Part shown: in pieces, positions 9,052 to 18,122 of the stretch
Position numbering within the stretch: position 1 is the first letter of the stretch
Layout of the letters: the number at the start of each line of letters is the position of its first letter
From: Eubacterium sp.
GTDB lineage: Bacteria > Bacillota > Clostridia > Lachnospirales > Lachnospiraceae
Assembly (NCBI GenBank): GCA_024698965.1
Contig: JAILQM010000054.1
Coordinates: 1-40,046, forward strand
Direction of reading: 5' to 3'
DNA length: 40,046 bases
Made by a program: the position numbers and the translations under genes
Notes under the pieces: generated by a model
What the model was told of the DNA's origin: nothing
Databases searched by the model: none
What the model saw: only the letters and a program-made list of their open reading frames with translations

Positions 9052-9279
9052 TTATTTATGCGAATCGATATAATCCACAATATCCTTAACTGTCTTAATC
9101 TCTTTAAGTTCTTCGTCCGGAATAGATACTCCGTACTCTTCTTCAAGTGCCATGTTAAGCTCAACGGCATCAAGCGAATCAGCTCCGAGATCATCAAAAA
9201 GGTTAGACTCAAGCTTGATATCATCAGCGTCAAAGCTTAAAGTATCTACGATTATTTCCTTAACTTTTTCAAATGTCAT
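9052..9279 (-). CDS. acpP: Acyl carrier protein AcpP
   Basis: Carries growing acyl chains on a phosphopantetheine arm. The 75-aa, very acidic protein has the modification motif DSLD with Ser35 in LFDDLGADSLDAVEL. I chose the ATG at 9279 because GGAGG lies nine bases upstream, and the seven codons before it are not ACP-like. It is the first gene after the operon promoter. Being promoter-proximal with a strong ribosome site suits its need for high abundance compared with the weakly initiated accB behind it. Confidence 0.98.
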   Translation of the reverse strand: MTFEKVKEIIVDTLSFDADDIKLESNLFDDLGADSLDAVELNMALEEEYGVSIPDEELKEIKTVKDIVDYIDSHK

Positions 9280-9306
9280 TTTGAATTTCCTCCAAACCAC
9301 TTAAAA

Positions 9307-9328
9307 TTATTTAAATATTTTTAACTAA
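9307..9328. promoter_or_regulatory. Operator-like dyad at the fatty acid operon start site
   Basis: A 22-bp imperfect palindrome: TTATTTAAA, four bases, TTTAACTAA. It covers the expected transcription start and the first ~20 transcribed bases, where a bound repressor would block initiation. It is a near copy (19 of 22) of the dyad at 9368-9389. The binding protein is unknown. Confidence 0.6.
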
Positions 9329-9333
9329 ACGGT

Positions 9334-9362
9334 ATAATAATACTTCGATAATAATATGTCAA
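9334..9362 (-). promoter_or_regulatory. Promoter of the acpP-fabZ operon
   Basis: A consensus -35 TTGACA (9357-9362 on the complement), 17-bp spacer and -10 TATTAT (9334-9339). The start site is expected near 9327. It is the best sigma-A promoter in the window and the only one I find for the eleven genes below it. Confidence 0.8.
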
Positions 9363-9367
9363 TAATT

Positions 9368-9389
9368 TTAATTAAATTTATTTAACTAA
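9368..9389. promoter_or_regulatory. Second operator-like dyad, upstream of the -35
   Basis: A 22-bp imperfect palindrome: TTAATTAAA, four bases, TTTAACTAA. It ends five bases upstream of the -35 box. It shares orientation and 19 of 22 bases with the dyad at 9307-9328. The two centres are 61 bp apart, close to six helical turns, so looping between them is possible. Confidence 0.6.
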
Positions 9390-9398
9390 AATTATCAT

Positions 9399-9428
9399 AA
9401 AAAAACAGAGCAGCTTTGCTGCCCTGCC
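9399..9428 (-). terminator. Rho-independent terminator of secA-uvrB
   Basis: Nine-base stem (CAGGGCAGC / GCTGCTCTG, one G-U pair), three-base loop and seven T on the minus strand, 22 bases after the uvrB stop. It isolates the fatty acid promoter from secA-uvrB transcription. Confidence 0.85.
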
Positions 9429-9449
9429 TTAACAAAAGATTTAATTTTT

Positions 9450-11432
9450 TTACATATCCCTTAACATTTCTTTCAATCTGATCATTTCATCCCTCATCTG
9501 TGCTGCGGTTTCAAAGTCAAGTTCCACGGCCGCTTTCTGCATTCTCTTTGTAACATCCGCAATGAGCTTTTCAAGCTCTTTTTTATCCATTGATTCGGGA
9601 TCTTTCTTAAAGGCCGCCTCTTCTTTGGCAATCTTTTTGGATATGGTTATAAGATCTCTTACTTCTTTTCTTACCGACTGAGGCGTAATGCCGTGTTCTT
9701 CATTATATTTTTGCTGAATCGCACGTCTTCTTTCGGTCTCACCGATCGCATTTTTCATGGAATCCGTCATATTATCGGCATACATTATTACATGGCCGTC
9801 CACATTTCTGGCCGCACGCCCGATCGTCTGAATAAGAGATGTCTCCGAACGAAGGAAGCCTTCTTTATCGGCATCGAGAATCGCAATAAGGGTAATCTCG
9901 GGAATATCAAGACCTTCTCTTAAAAGGTTAATTCCGACAAGCACATCGAAAACTCCGAGTCTTAAATCCCTGATTATTTCCTGTCTTTCCATAGTGTCTA
10001 TATCAGAATGCAGGTACTTGACCTTTACTCCGACATCTCTCATATAGTCCGTCAAATCCTCTGCCATCTTTTTGGTAAGAGTCGTAATAAGAATCTTGTT
10101 GCCGGCCTTTACTTCCTTATTTACTTCTCCCAAAAGGTCGTCAATCTGTCCTTCAACAGGGCGCACCTCAACCGGCGGGTCCAAAAGGCCGGTAGGACGA
10201 ATTACCTGCTCAACCCTTAAAAGCTCATGCTCTGCCTCATAGTCTGCCGGAGTTGCCGATACGAAAAGCATCTGGTCTATCTTGTCTTCAAATTCGGTAA
10301 AGTTAAGAGGCCTGTTATCAAGTGCAGAAGGGAGTCTGAATCCGTAGTCCACAAGAGTCGTCTTTCTCGAGCGGTCGCCGTGATACATCGCCCTTATTTG
10401 AGGCACTGTCATATGAGACTCATCTATCATTATCATAAAATCATCCGGGAAATAATCTATTAAGGTCTCCGGAGTAGAACCCGGAGCCCTTCCCGAAAGC
10501 GGGCGCGAATAGTTTTCTATTCCCGAACAAAATCCGGTTTCTCTAAGCATTTCAAGGTCAAAGTTCGTACGCTCCGCAATACGCTGAGCCTCTAAGAGTT
10601 TATCCTCGCCCTTAAAGTATTTTACTCTCTCCTCAAGCTCCTTTTCTATTTCCTCACATGCCGCATTGATTTTTTCCTGAGGCACAACATAATGAGACGC
10701 CGGAAAGATTGCTATATGCTTAAGTTCCTGCTTTATCTCGCCGGTAAGCACATCCACTTCCGTAATCCTGTCTATCTCATCTCCGAAAAATTCAACCCTT
10801 ACCGCGCTGTCCGAATAATCCGCCGGGAATATTTCGATAACATCGCCTCTAACCCTGAAAGTCGACCTTTTAAAGTCCATCTCGTTTCTCGTATACTGAA
10901 TGTCGATAAGGCCTCTTATTACATCATCTCTGTCCATTTCCATCCCCGGGCGAAGGGAAACCATCATATTCATATAGTCTGACGGCGAACCTATACCGTA
11001 GATGCATGAAACAGAAGCTACTATAATAACGTCCTTTCTCTCGGCAAGAGATGAAGTCGCCGAAAGCCTAAGCTTATCTATCTCATCATTTATGGCAGAA
11101 TCCTTTGCGATATAAGTATCGGTCGAAGGAACATATGCCTCGGGCTGATAATAATCATAGTAGGAAACAAAATACTCTACCGCGTTTTCCGGGAAAAACT
11201 CCTTAAACTCTCCGTAGAGCTGAGCGGCCAGAGTTTTATTGTGGGCAATTACAAGGGTGGGCTTATTAATCTTTTCTATAATATTGGCCATAGTAAAGGT
11301 TTTACCCGAACCCGTAACTCCGAGAAGGGTTTGAAACTGATTGCCCTCCTTAAAACCTTTTACAAGTTTTTCAATTGCCTGCGGCTGATCGCCGGTCGGC
11401 TTAAATGCGGAATGTAATTTAAATTTATCCAT
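9450..11432 (-). CDS. uvrB: Excinuclease ABC subunit B UvrB
   Basis: DNA damage verification helicase of nucleotide excision repair. The 660-aa protein has Walker A GVTGSGKT, the beta-hairpin region [18 protein letters not shown] and the DESH helicase motif. It also has motif VI (QTIGRAARN) and a C-terminal UvrC-binding UVR domain ([17 protein letters not shown]). The ATG at 11432 follows GGAGAG. It lies 61 bases after secA and ends at a strong terminator. uvrA and uvrC are not in the window. Confidence 0.98.
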   Translation of the reverse strand: MDKFKLHSAFKPTGDQPQAIEKLVKGFKEGNQFQTLLGVTGSGKTFTMANIIEKINKPTLVIAHNKTLAAQLYGEFKEFFPENAVEYFVSYYDYYQPEAYVPSTDTYIAKDSAINDEIDKLRLSATSSLAERKDVIIVASVSCIYGIGSPSDYMNMMVSLRPGMEMDRDDVIRGLIDIQYTRNEMDFKRSTFRVRGDVIEIFPADYSDSAVRVEFFGDEIDRITEVDVLTGEIKQELKHIAIFPASHYVVPQEKINAACEEIEKELEERVKYFKGEDKLLEAQRIAERTNFDLEMLRETGFCSGIENYSRPLSGRAPGSTPETLIDYFPDDFMIMIDESHMTVPQIRAMYHGDRSRKTTLVDYGFRLPSALDNRPLNFTEFEDKIDQMLFVSATPADYEAEHELLRVEQVIRPTGLLDPPVEVRPVEGQIDDLLGEVNKEVKAGNKILITTLTKKMAEDLTDYMRDVGVKVKYLHSDIDTMERQEIIRDLRLGVFDVLVGINLLREGLDIPEITLIAILDADKEGFLRSETSLIQTIGRAARNVDGHVIMYADNMTDSMKNAIGETERRRAIQQKYNEEHGITPQSVRKEVRDLITISKKIAKEEAAFKKDPESMDKKELEKLIADVTKRMQKAAVELDFETAAQMRDEMIRLKEMLRDM

Positions 11433-11456
11433 ATTACTCTCCAAATATTACAACAA

Positions 11457-11481
11457 GAGGCCGGCTTTTGGCCGACCCCTT
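11457..11481 (-). terminator. Hairpin between secA and uvrB
   Basis: GC-rich stem GGTCGGC / GCCGGCC with a short A-rich loop and a weak tail (TCTTGTTG). It may cause partial termination or protect an mRNA end. Without a run of T it is unlikely to stop all transcription into uvrB. Confidence 0.45.
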
Positions 11482-11493
11482 AAGTATCTGTTT

Positions 11494-14061
11494 TTATGCA
11501 AATTTGCCGCAGCACTGTTTGTATTTCTTGCCGCTTCCGCAAGGACACGGATCGTTTGGATATACCTTTGCAGCTTCACGTTTCTTAGGTCCGGAAGATG
11601 CACCCTCATCCTTGTTTGTACCCGTTACCTTGGCAACCTCTTCACGTTCTACCTTAACTTCAACCTGTACATGATAGAGGAGACGAAGTACGTCCTCCTG
11701 GATATTCTCAATAAGTCCGTCAAACATTTCATATCCGGCAAGTTTGTATTCAACAAGCGGATCCTTCTGGCCGTAAGCCTGAAGTCCTATACCCTGGCGG
11801 AGCTGATCCATATCATCAAGGTGATCCATCCACTTACGATCGATAACCTTAAGAAGAATAACTCGCTCAAGTTCTCTGAACTGCTCAATCTCAGGGAACT
11901 CAGCCTCTTTTGCCTCATAAAGCTTAACAGCTTCTTCTTTGAGTTTATGCTTGATTTCCTTAGCGGAAAGTCCCTTGCAGTCCTCTTCCGTAATAGTATT
12001 TAAAGGAATAATCGGAGTAAGGAGTTCGTTAAGTTCAACAAAATCTCTTTCTCCGTCCTCATTTTCATCTGACATAACAGTATCAACAGAGCTTTCAACC
12101 TTTCCGGTAATCATATTGATAATGGAGTTTCTCATGTTGTCTCCGTCTAAGACTTTTCTTCTTTCATCATATATGATCTCTCTCTGCTCGTTCATTACCT
12201 GATCGTACTCGAGGAGGTTCTTTCTTATACCGTAGTTGTTTCCTTCTATCTTCTGCTGAGCTTTCTCGATTGAACTTGAAAGCATCTTGTGCTGAATTTC
12301 TTCACCTTCAGGTACTCCCAAAGCATTGAACATATTTATAAGACGTTCCGAACCAAAGAGTCTCATAAGGTCGTCCTCAAGCGATATGAAGAACTTAGAC
12401 TCACCCGGATCACCCTGTCGACCTGATCGTCCACGGAGCTGATTATCGATTCGTCTTGACTCATGTCTTTCTGTACCTATAATCTTAAGTCCGCCTGCTG
12501 CTCTCGACTCTTCGTCAAGCTGGATATCGGTACCACGACCAGCCATGTTGGTGGCGATTGTTACCTGTCCGGCCTCACCTGCGTGAGCTACGATTTCAGC
12601 CTCCTGCTCATGGAACTTCGCATTTAAGACCTGATGCTTGATTCCTTCTTTTCTGAGCATTGCGCTTAAAAGTTCTGAGGTTTCGATTGTAATTGTACCC
12701 ACAAGTACAGGCTGTCTCTTTTCGTGAGACGCCTTAACTTCTTTTACAACAGCCTCAAACTTTTCTTTCTTTGTCTTATATACCACGTCCTCATGGTCAA
12801 TTCTTGCGATAGGCTTGTTTGTCGGAATCTCGATAACATCCATTCCGTAGATATCTCTAAACTCCTTCTCCTCTGTAAGAGCTGTACCTGTCATACCACC
12901 CTTCTTCTCATATTTATTGAAGAAGTTCTGGAATGTAATTGTCGCAAGTGTCTTGCTTTCTCTCTTAACCTTAACGTGCTCTTTTGCTTCTATTGCCTGA
13001 TGAAGTCCGTCAGAATAACGACGTCCCGGCATAATACGTCCGGTGAACTCATCTACGATAAGCACCTTATCGTCCTGCACTACATAATCCTGATCTCTGA
13101 ACATAAGGTTATGAGCACGGAGCGCAAGGATTACATTATGCTGAATCTCAAGATTTTCTGCATCTGCAAGGTTTTCAATATGGAAGAACTGCTCAACCTT
13201 TTTAACACCTTCTGCGGTAAGGTTAACAATTTTATCTTTTTCGTTTACAACAAAGTCTCCGGTCTCTTCAATCTCGACACCCATGATGGCATCCATCTTG
13301 TTAAACTCCTGGCTTGCCTCACCTTTTATAAGCTGACGGGCAAGTACATCACAGGCTTCGTAAAGCTTTGTGGACTTTCCGCTCTGTCCGGAAATAATAA
13401 GAGGAGTTCTGGCCTCGTCAATAAGAACAGAATCGACCTCATCGATGATGGCATAGTGAAGTCCGCGCTGTACGAGCTGATTTTTGTAAATTACCATGTT
13501 GTCTCTAAGGTAATCAAATCCAAGCTCGTTGTTTGTAATATAAGTAATGTCCGAGTTATAAGCCTTCTGTCTTTCTTCAGGTGTCATGTCGTTAAGAACA
13601 ACACCTACTGTAAGTCCCAAAAACTCATGAACCTGTCCCATCCATTCACTGTCTCGTTTTGCAAGATAATCGTTTACCGTAACGATGTGTACGCCCTTGC
13701 CTTCAAGTGCATTAAGATATGCCGGAAGGGTTGAAACGAGTGTCTTACCTTCACCGGTGCGCATCTCTGCAATTCTTCCCTGGTGAAGAATAATACCACC
13801 GATGATCTGCACTCTGTAGTGCTCCATTCCAAGTACTCTTTTTGCCGCTTCTCTTACAGTGGCAAAAGCCTCAGGAAGCAAATCGTCGAGACTCTCACCC
13901 TCTTCGTATCTCTTCTTGTACTCAGCGGTCTTTCCTTTAAGCTCTTCATCCGAAAGAGCAGCCATTGTATCATGCAGAGCTTCAACCTTGTCTGCAATTT
14001 TGGCTACAATTTTTACCTCTCTTTCAGAGTGAGTTCCGAATACTTTTTCTATAAAACTCAT
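11494..14061 (-). CDS. secA: Preprotein translocase ATPase SecA
   Basis: Motor ATPase that drives preproteins through SecYEG. The 855-aa protein has Walker A MRTGEGKT, Walker [20 protein letters not shown] and helicase motif GRGTDI. The C-terminal SEC-C zinc motif [13 protein letters not shown] binds SecB or ribosomes in other species. Length is normal for Firmicutes. The start at 14061 follows AGGAGATTGG. It is the only secA here, and it is followed by uvrB on the same transcript. Confidence 0.98.
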   Translation of the reverse strand: MSFIEKVFGTHSEREVKIVAKIADKVEALHDTMAALSDEELKGKTAEYKKRYEEGESLDDLLPEAFATVREAAKRVLGMEHYRVQIIGGIILHQGRIAEMRTGEGKTLVSTLPAYLNALEGKGVHIVTVNDYLAKRDSEWMGQVHEFLGLTVGVVLNDMTPEERQKAYNSDITYITNNELGFDYLRDNMVIYKNQLVQRGLHYAIIDEVDSVLIDEARTPLIISGQSGKSTKLYEACDVLARQLIKGEASQEFNKMDAIMGVEIEETGDFVVNEKDKIVNLTAEGVKKVEQFFHIENLADAENLEIQHNVILALRAHNLMFRDQDYVVQDDKVLIVDEFTGRIMPGRRYSDGLHQAIEAKEHVKVKRESKTLATITFQNFFNKYEKKGGMTGTALTEEKEFRDIYGMDVIEIPTNKPIARIDHEDVVYKTKKEKFEAVVKEVKASHEKRQPVLVGTITIETSELLSAMLRKEGIKHQVLNAKFHEQEAEIVAHAGEAGQVTIATNMAGRGTDIQLDEESRAAGGLKIIGTERHESRRIDNQLRGRSGRQGDPGESKFFISLEDDLMRLFGSERLINMFNALGVPEGEEIQHKMLSSSIEKAQQKIEGNNYGIRKNLLEYDQVMNEQREIIYDERRKVLDGDNMRNSIINMITGKVESSVDTVMSDENEDGERDFVELNELLTPIIPLNTITEEDCKGLSAKEIKHKLKEEAVKLYEAKEAEFPEIEQFRELERVILLKVIDRKWMDHLDDMDQLRQGIGLQAYGQKDPLVEYKLAGYEMFDGLIENIQEDVLRLLYHVQVEVKVEREEVAKVTGTNKDEGASSGPKKREAAKVYPNDPCPCGSGKKYKQCCGKFA

Positions 14062-14150
14062 AATAATTCCAATCTCCTATCTGATGCGGTTTTTACCCGA
14101 AAAATCAAAACCGTTTTTCCATGGGAAAAAGTCCGCAAACGCTAAAGAAT
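14062..14150 (-). other. secA leader with two inverted repeats
   Basis: The 5' leader holds a perfect TTTTTCC-ATG-GGAAAAA repeat (14115-14131) and a wider CGGTTTT...AAAACCG repeat closer to the gene. These could form leader hairpins. No upstream arrest peptide of the SecM type is evident. Confidence 0.35.
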
Positions 14151-14179
14151 ATTTTAACACTATATAGTCTTTTAAGCAA
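14151..14179 (-). promoter_or_regulatory. secA promoter
   Basis: -35 TTGCTT (14174-14179), 17-bp spacer, extended -10 TGTTAAAAT with the hexamer at 14151-14156. Confidence 0.65.
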
Positions 14180-14211
14180 TAAATCAATTATTAACTTTTT
14201 ATGAATAACAC

Positions 14212-14240
14212 TTGCCCTTAAGATATTTAAATGATAAAAT
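14212..14240 (+). promoter_or_regulatory. Promoter of the TSCPD gene
   Basis: -35 TTGCCC (14212-14217), 17-bp spacer, extended -10 TGATAAAAT (hexamer 14235-14240). It is back to back with the secA promoter. Confidence 0.6.
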
Positions 14241-14275
14241 GTTACATCAAACAGCAGATTGAAAAGAGGTCAAAA

Positions 14276-14527
14276 ATGTACAGATATAAAACAAAAGGAA
14301 CATGTTCACAGTACATAGACATAGAGCTTGACGGCGACAAGGTAAAAGAGGTCAAGTTTTACGGCGGCTGTGACGGAAACCTTCAGGCTATACCAAAGCT
14401 TGTTGAAGGAATGACCATAGACGAGGTCGAAAAAAGAATAAAAGGAATATCTTGCAACGGCCGCGGCACATCATGCGGCGATCAGCTTGCAAAGGCTTTA
14501 AGAGAAGCATATGAGGCAGGGGAATAA
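14276..14527 (+). CDS. TSCPD domain protein (TIGR03905-like)
   Basis: An 83-aa protein consisting of one TSCPD domain, known otherwise as a zinc-binding C-terminal module of class II ribonucleotide reductases. Standalone copies have no assigned role. Four cysteines are visible, in GTCSQ, GGCDGNL, ISCNGRGTSC and GDQLAKAL context, enough for one metal site. The ATG at 14276 is supported by GAGGT seven bases upstream. The frame also runs from an ATG at 14231, which lacks a ribosome site and overlaps the promoter. It is monocistronic and converges on the gene at 14543. Confidence 0.88.
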   Translation: MYRYKTKGTCSQYIDIELDGDKVKEVKFYGGCDGNLQAIPKLVEGMTIDEVEKRIKGISCNGRGTSCGDQLAKALREAYEAGE

Positions 14528-14542
14528 CCCCTGCCCCTTTTA
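14515..14542 (+). terminator. Terminator overlapping the TSCPD stop codon
   Basis: Stem GGCAGGGG / CCCCTGCC (14515-14522 and 14528-14535), a five-base loop containing the TAA stop, then CCTTTT. It fills the 15-base gap to the convergent gene. Confidence 0.75.
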
Positions 14543-15442
14543 CTATTCCGGAGTACCCGATATCATCCATGGTGAAGGCTGAGTAACAAACATACTTGAT
14601 TTGTTTGTCTTTGCAACCGTAATCTGTATTACCTCATCGAGCTTAATGCCGTTTCGTTTAAACATCTCTTTGATTCCGGATAAGATATCAAGCTCTAATG
14701 TATAAACTATGAACTGCATTTTAGGATTTATCTTACGCAAATCCTTAACCTGCTGTTCGAGAGCATCTGTGGCAACTATAAAAGCAAGTCTCGGAATCGG
14801 AAGATTCTTCATACTGTTAATATCTACATTATCCACAATGGCCACATTATGTACGCCGAACTTATCGACATTTTCCGCCATCGACGCCTTTGAGCCCGGA
14901 TCTGTCTCGACCGCGATAATAGTACCGTTATACGCCATCATCGCAGATTCTATAACTATACTTTCACCGGTTACAATGCAGATAACATCATCTGTATTTA
15001 CCTCAAGCATACTCATAATTACCGCTCTTATTTCGTGTCCGACATAATGGATAGGTCCGCGGCTGAAGTTTTCATTCTTGATACCTATCTTATAAGACTC
15101 ATGAGCCGATTCGTTCTCTATGAGAAGAACCGTAGGGCCTTTGATCTCATCATCAATCATTTCCATGATGATTTTTTCTTCTATCTCATCATTTACATCA
15201 GGACCTTTTCCTATGAGAACTCTTAAATTACCATGTCCCGACTCCCATATATCGTAACAGACGTTTTTCTGAGTCTCGTTCACGAAAAGAAGAACATGTC
15301 TGTTTGTTTCCACCGAAGGAAGAACGTTTTTCATCTTATCGCAAATATTCATCAGTCGCACATTTTCTATAACAAGGCCTTCCCTGTCCGAAAAAAATGC
15401 AAGCCAGTCCATCATCTGTTTATTGGTAAATCCCTGAGCCAT
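14543..15442 (-). CDS. Degenerate CbiT/CobL-like methyltransferase-fold protein
   Basis: A 299-aa protein that aligns by eye with the second half of CbiE plus CbiT (CobL, precorrin-6Y methylase of B12 synthesis). LRVLIGKGP and VLLIEN (73-110) fit the end of CbiE. GIKNENFSRGPIHYVGHEIRAV (120-141) fits the CbiT entry GIPDEEF...KEEVRA, and VETDP (179-182) fits the acidic SAM motif. SSMFVTQPSPWMISG fits the CbiT C-terminus. The SAM glycine loop DIGxGTG is replaced by CIVTGES (155-161), and the CbiE GIGPG motif is absent. No other cobalamin gene is nearby. It is probably not a working B12 methylase, and its true role is unknown. The start follows GGGAGG. Confidence 0.7.
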   Translation of the reverse strand: MAQGFTNKQMMDWLAFFSDREGLVIENVRLMNICDKMKNVLPSVETNRHVLLFVNETQKNVCYDIWESGHGNLRVLIGKGPDVNDEIEEKIIMEMIDDEIKGPTVLLIENESAHESYKIGIKNENFSRGPIHYVGHEIRAVIMSMLEVNTDDVICIVTGESIVIESAMMAYNGTIIAVETDPGSKASMAENVDKFGVHNVAIVDNVDINSMKNLPIPRLAFIVATDALEQQVKDLRKINPKMQFIVYTLELDILSGIKEMFKRNGIKLDEVIQITVAKTNKSSMFVTQPSPWMISGTPE

Positions 15443-15480
15443 AATTTTACCTCCCAAGTATCGTAAAATAATATGAGAAA

Positions 15481-15509
15481 ATTGTAGCACAAATCCATAT
15501 GTTTTCCAA
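15481..15509 (-). promoter_or_regulatory. Promoter of the CobL-like gene
   Basis: -35 TTGGAA (15504-15509), 17-bp spacer, extended -10 TGCTACAAT (hexamer 15481-15486). The start site lies about 30 bases before the ATG. Confidence 0.6.
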
Positions 15510-15525
15510 TTATAACTTGTCTTTG

Positions 15526-15554
15526 TTGCCGCAAAAGACTTTATGCGATATAAT
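15526..15554 (+). promoter_or_regulatory. Promoter of the YmfI-like gene
   Basis: -35 TTGCCG (15526-15531), 17-bp spacer, perfect -10 TATAAT (15549-15554), followed by AGGGAGA before the ATG at 15584. Confidence 0.75.
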
Positions 15555-15583
15555 TTACCTCAGCACAAAAAGGGAGAACAATT

Positions 15584-16315
15584 ATGAGTAAAACAGTCGT
15601 TATCACCGGAGCATCCGGCGGCATCGGCAAAGCGGCAGCTTTAGCCTTTGCAAAAAGAAGGTATGATTTATACCTAAGCGGGAATTCTCACTACGAAGAG
15701 CTTTGCAAGTACGCCCTATCGCTTTCCGAAGAATATACCGTTAAAATTCAATGCTTCAAAGCTGATGTTAAGTCCTCATTTGATATTTCAGAAATGTTTA
15801 AAAATATTTTTAACAACGCATCTTCTATCGATGTTTTAGTTAATTGTGCCGGAATTTCAAAGGTTGGACTTTTCCATGATATGACAGATGAAGAATGGGA
15901 TGAAATACTTTCCGCAAATCTCTCATCCGTATTTTACTGTTGCCGCGAAGCTGCTTCTCCTATGATTAAAGTTCAAAAAGGACGAATTATAAACGTCTCT
16001 TCGGTATTCGGAATCTACGGTGCTTCCTGTGAAGCAGCCTACAGTGCGACAAAGGGCGGCATAAATGCTTTTACCAGGTCTTTGGCAAAAGAGCTTGCCC
16101 CAAGCAACATTCAGGTAAATGCCATCGCCTTTGGTGCAATAGATACGGCAATGAATAATAACTTAAATCAAGATGAAAGAATCTCTCTTTCTGAAGAAAT
16201 ACCCGCAGGCTCGTTTGGAACTCCCGAGGACGCAGGCGAGTTCATCGCTCAAATTGCCGAGTCTCCCGAATATCTTACCGGACAGATAATTCAGTTCGAT
16301 GGCGGATGGATTTAA
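15584..16315 (+). CDS. ymfI: YmfI-like SDR, likely EF-P 5-aminopentanone reductase
   Basis: A 243-aa short-chain dehydrogenase with ITGASGGIG (7-15), NCAG, the catalytic Ser of NVSSVFG and YSATKGG (Tyr/Lys). Similarity to FabG is general. The stretch GASCEAAYSATKG resembles what I recall of Bacillus YmfI (G-SCE--YS--KG), which reduces the 5-aminopentanone group on elongation factor P. FabG of the operon has RGNAGQLNYSASK there instead. The efp gene is not in the window, so the assignment rests on this motif. A general FabG paralogue is the alternative. It is monocistronic with its own promoter, and the gap to the Hsp70 gene holds no clear terminator. Confidence 0.72.
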   Translation: MSKTVVITGASGGIGKAAALAFAKRRYDLYLSGNSHYEELCKYALSLSEEYTVKIQCFKADVKSSFDISEMFKNIFNNASSIDVLVNCAGISKVGLFHDMTDEEWDEILSANLSSVFYCCREAASPMIKVQKGRIINVSSVFGIYGASCEAAYSATKGGINAFTRSLAKELAPSNIQVNAIAFGAIDTAMNNNLNQDERISLSEEIPAGSFGTPEDAGEFIAQIAESPEYLTGQIIQFDGGWI

Positions 16316-16329
16316 ATTATTTATTTTTA

Positions 16330-16351
16330 ACTTACTTTATAAAGTTTTAAG
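16330..16351. repeat. Dyad upstream of the short Hsp70 gene
   Basis: A 12-bp perfect palindrome, ACTTTATAAAGT, lies within AT-rich DNA about 90 bases before the start. It could be a regulator site. It is not a CIRCE element, and I see no convincing -35/-10 pair. Confidence 0.3.
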
Positions 16352-16433
16352 AAACTTGCCATATTAGGTTCACAGTTTCAATTTACTATATATTTCATAC
16401 TGCTTTAACAATACTTTAAATCGAGGTAAAAAA

Positions 16434-18062
16434 ATGGGCAAAGTAATAGGAATCGACTTAGGTACAACAAACAGCTGCGTAGCGGTATATGAGGGCAACG
16501 AGCCTACTGTTATTGTAAACAGTGAAGGCATGCGAACCACTCCTTCCGTCGTAGCATTTAATAAAAACGGAGAAAGAATCATCGGTTCTCCGGCCAAACG
16601 CCAGCAGGCGACAAACATTAAAAACACCGTATCTTCCATTAAAAGATATATGGGACAGGACTATAAAGTCAATCTCGCGGGAAAGGATTATTCCCCTCAG
16701 GAAATCTCCGCAATGATTCTCCAGAAATTAAAAAAAGATGCAGAAGCGCATCTCGGAGAAAGAGTTACCGATGCGGTAATAACCGTGCCGGCGTATTTTA
16801 ACGACGCACAGCGCCAGGCAACAAAAGATGCCGGCAAAATTGCCGGTCTAAACGTTCTTAGGATTATAAATGAACCGACCGCAGCTGCCCTTGCTTACGG
16901 ACTCGACAACGGTCAGCCGCAGAAGATCCTTGTTTACGATCTCGGCGGAGGCACCTTTGATGTATCCGTAATAGAAATAGGAGACAGTCTTATTTCCGTC
17001 CTCGCAACCTCAGGCGACAACCACCTCGGCGGAGATGATTTCGACGAGCGTATTGTAAATTATCTGGTTGATGAATTCAAAAAAACAGAAAGAGTAAACA
17101 TTACAAGCGATCTTGTTGCCATGCAAAGACTTCGCGAAGAGGCCGAAAGGGCCAAGATTACCCTTTCTTCTCAAACAGAAGTAAATATAAACCTCCCTTT
17201 CCTTGTAACGGTTAAAGGAGAGCCAAAGCATATGGACCTTACTCTTACGAGAGCCAAGTTTAACGAAATAACAAGTGACCTTGTGGATCTTACAGCAGGT
17301 CCTGTGCATAATGCATTAACCGATGCCGGAATTTCCGCATCTGCGCTCAGCAAAGTCATCCTCGTCGGAGGTTCGACCAGAATCCCCGCTGTTGTTGACA
17401 AGGTTCGTTCCCTCACCGGAAAAGAGCCTTCCAAAAACTTAAATCCCGATGAATGTGTAGCTTTGGGTGCGAGCATTCAGGGCAGCAAGTTCGACAGCAC
17501 AACAAGCGCATACTCAAAAGCAAACGAAATTGTGCTTATGGATGTAACCCCGCTTTCTCTTTCCATAGAAACGGTCGGCGGAGTAGCAACCAAGGTAATA
17601 GACAGAAATACAACAATCCCTACAAGGCAGAGCCAGATATTTACTACAGCCGCCAACTTCCAGTCAACGGTTGAAATAAAAGTATATCAGGGCGAGAGAC
17701 AGTTTGCCAAAGACAATGTGCTTTTGGGCAACTTTAAGCTAAGAGGTATAAAGCGCGCAATGGCAGGCATTCCTCAGATAGAAGTATCCTTTGATATTGA
17801 TGCAAACGGAATAGTTATAGTATCTGCCAAAGACCTTGCGACAGGAAAAGCTCAGCAAATCACAATAGAATCAAGCTCAAATCTCTCGGACGAAGATATA
17901 GAAAGAGCAATGAGAGAAGCCGCTGCCTACGAAGCGGCCGATTCTGCCGAAATGGAGAAGATAAATGCCGCTGCCAGGGAGCGAATGGAGAAAGCTAAGG
18001 CCAAGGCAGCGAAAAATCAAGCAAGAAAAGATAAAGTTAAAAGTTTCTTTAAGAAAAATTAA
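16434..18062 (+). CDS. DnaK-type Hsp70 with shortened lid
   Basis: A chaperone ATPase of 542 aa against about 610-640 for standard DnaK. The nucleotide-binding domain is complete: GIDLGTTNS near the N-terminus, [22 protein letters not shown] and VGGSTRIP. The linker [12 protein letters not shown] and the beta substrate domain (to about residue 490) are intact. The helical lid is cut to about 50 residues and ends in a lysine-rich tail ([21 protein letters not shown]). No grpE, dnaJ or hrcA is adjacent and no CIRCE element precedes it, so this is probably a second Hsp70 and not the heat-shock copy. The ATG has CGAGGT eight bases upstream. Confidence 0.9.
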   Translation: MGKVIGIDLGTTNSCVAVYEGNEPTVIVNSEGMRTTPSVVAFNKNGERIIGSPAKRQQATNIKNTVSSIKRYMGQDYKVNLAGKDYSPQEISAMILQKLKKDAEAHLGERVTDAVITVPAYFNDAQRQATKDAGKIAGLNVLRIINEPTAAALAYGLDNGQPQKILVYDLGGGTFDVSVIEIGDSLISVLATSGDNHLGGDDFDERIVNYLVDEFKKTERVNITSDLVAMQRLREEAERAKITLSSQTEVNINLPFLVTVKGEPKHMDLTLTRAKFNEITSDLVDLTAGPVHNALTDAGISASALSKVILVGGSTRIPAVVDKVRSLTGKEPSKNLNPDECVALGASIQGSKFDSTTSAYSKANEIVLMDVTPLSLSIETVGGVATKVIDRNTTIPTRQSQIFTTAANFQSTVEIKVYQGERQFAKDNVLLGNFKLRGIKRAMAGIPQIEVSFDIDANGIVIVSAKDLATGKAQQITIESSSNLSDEDIERAMREAAAYEAADSAEMEKINAAARERMEKAKAKAAKNQARKDKVKSFFKKN

Positions 18063-18076
18063 AAAGTTAAAAGAAA

Positions 18077-18108
18077 GGGAAGGCTTTTGCCTTCCCTTAA
18101 TTTTTTTC
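18077..18108. terminator. Bidirectional terminator between Hsp70 and map
   Basis: Eight-base stem GGGAAGGC / GCCTTCCC with a TTTT loop. Seven T follow on the plus strand, and a T-rich run follows on the minus strand. It serves both convergent genes. Confidence 0.9.
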
Positions 18109-18122
18109 TTATGTTATTTGTT

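Noticed and set aside
12724-13734. 336-residue open frame on the plus strand
   Set aside because: Antisense to secA, rich in Cys, Leu and Ser with no domain or ribosome site. A shadow of the real gene.
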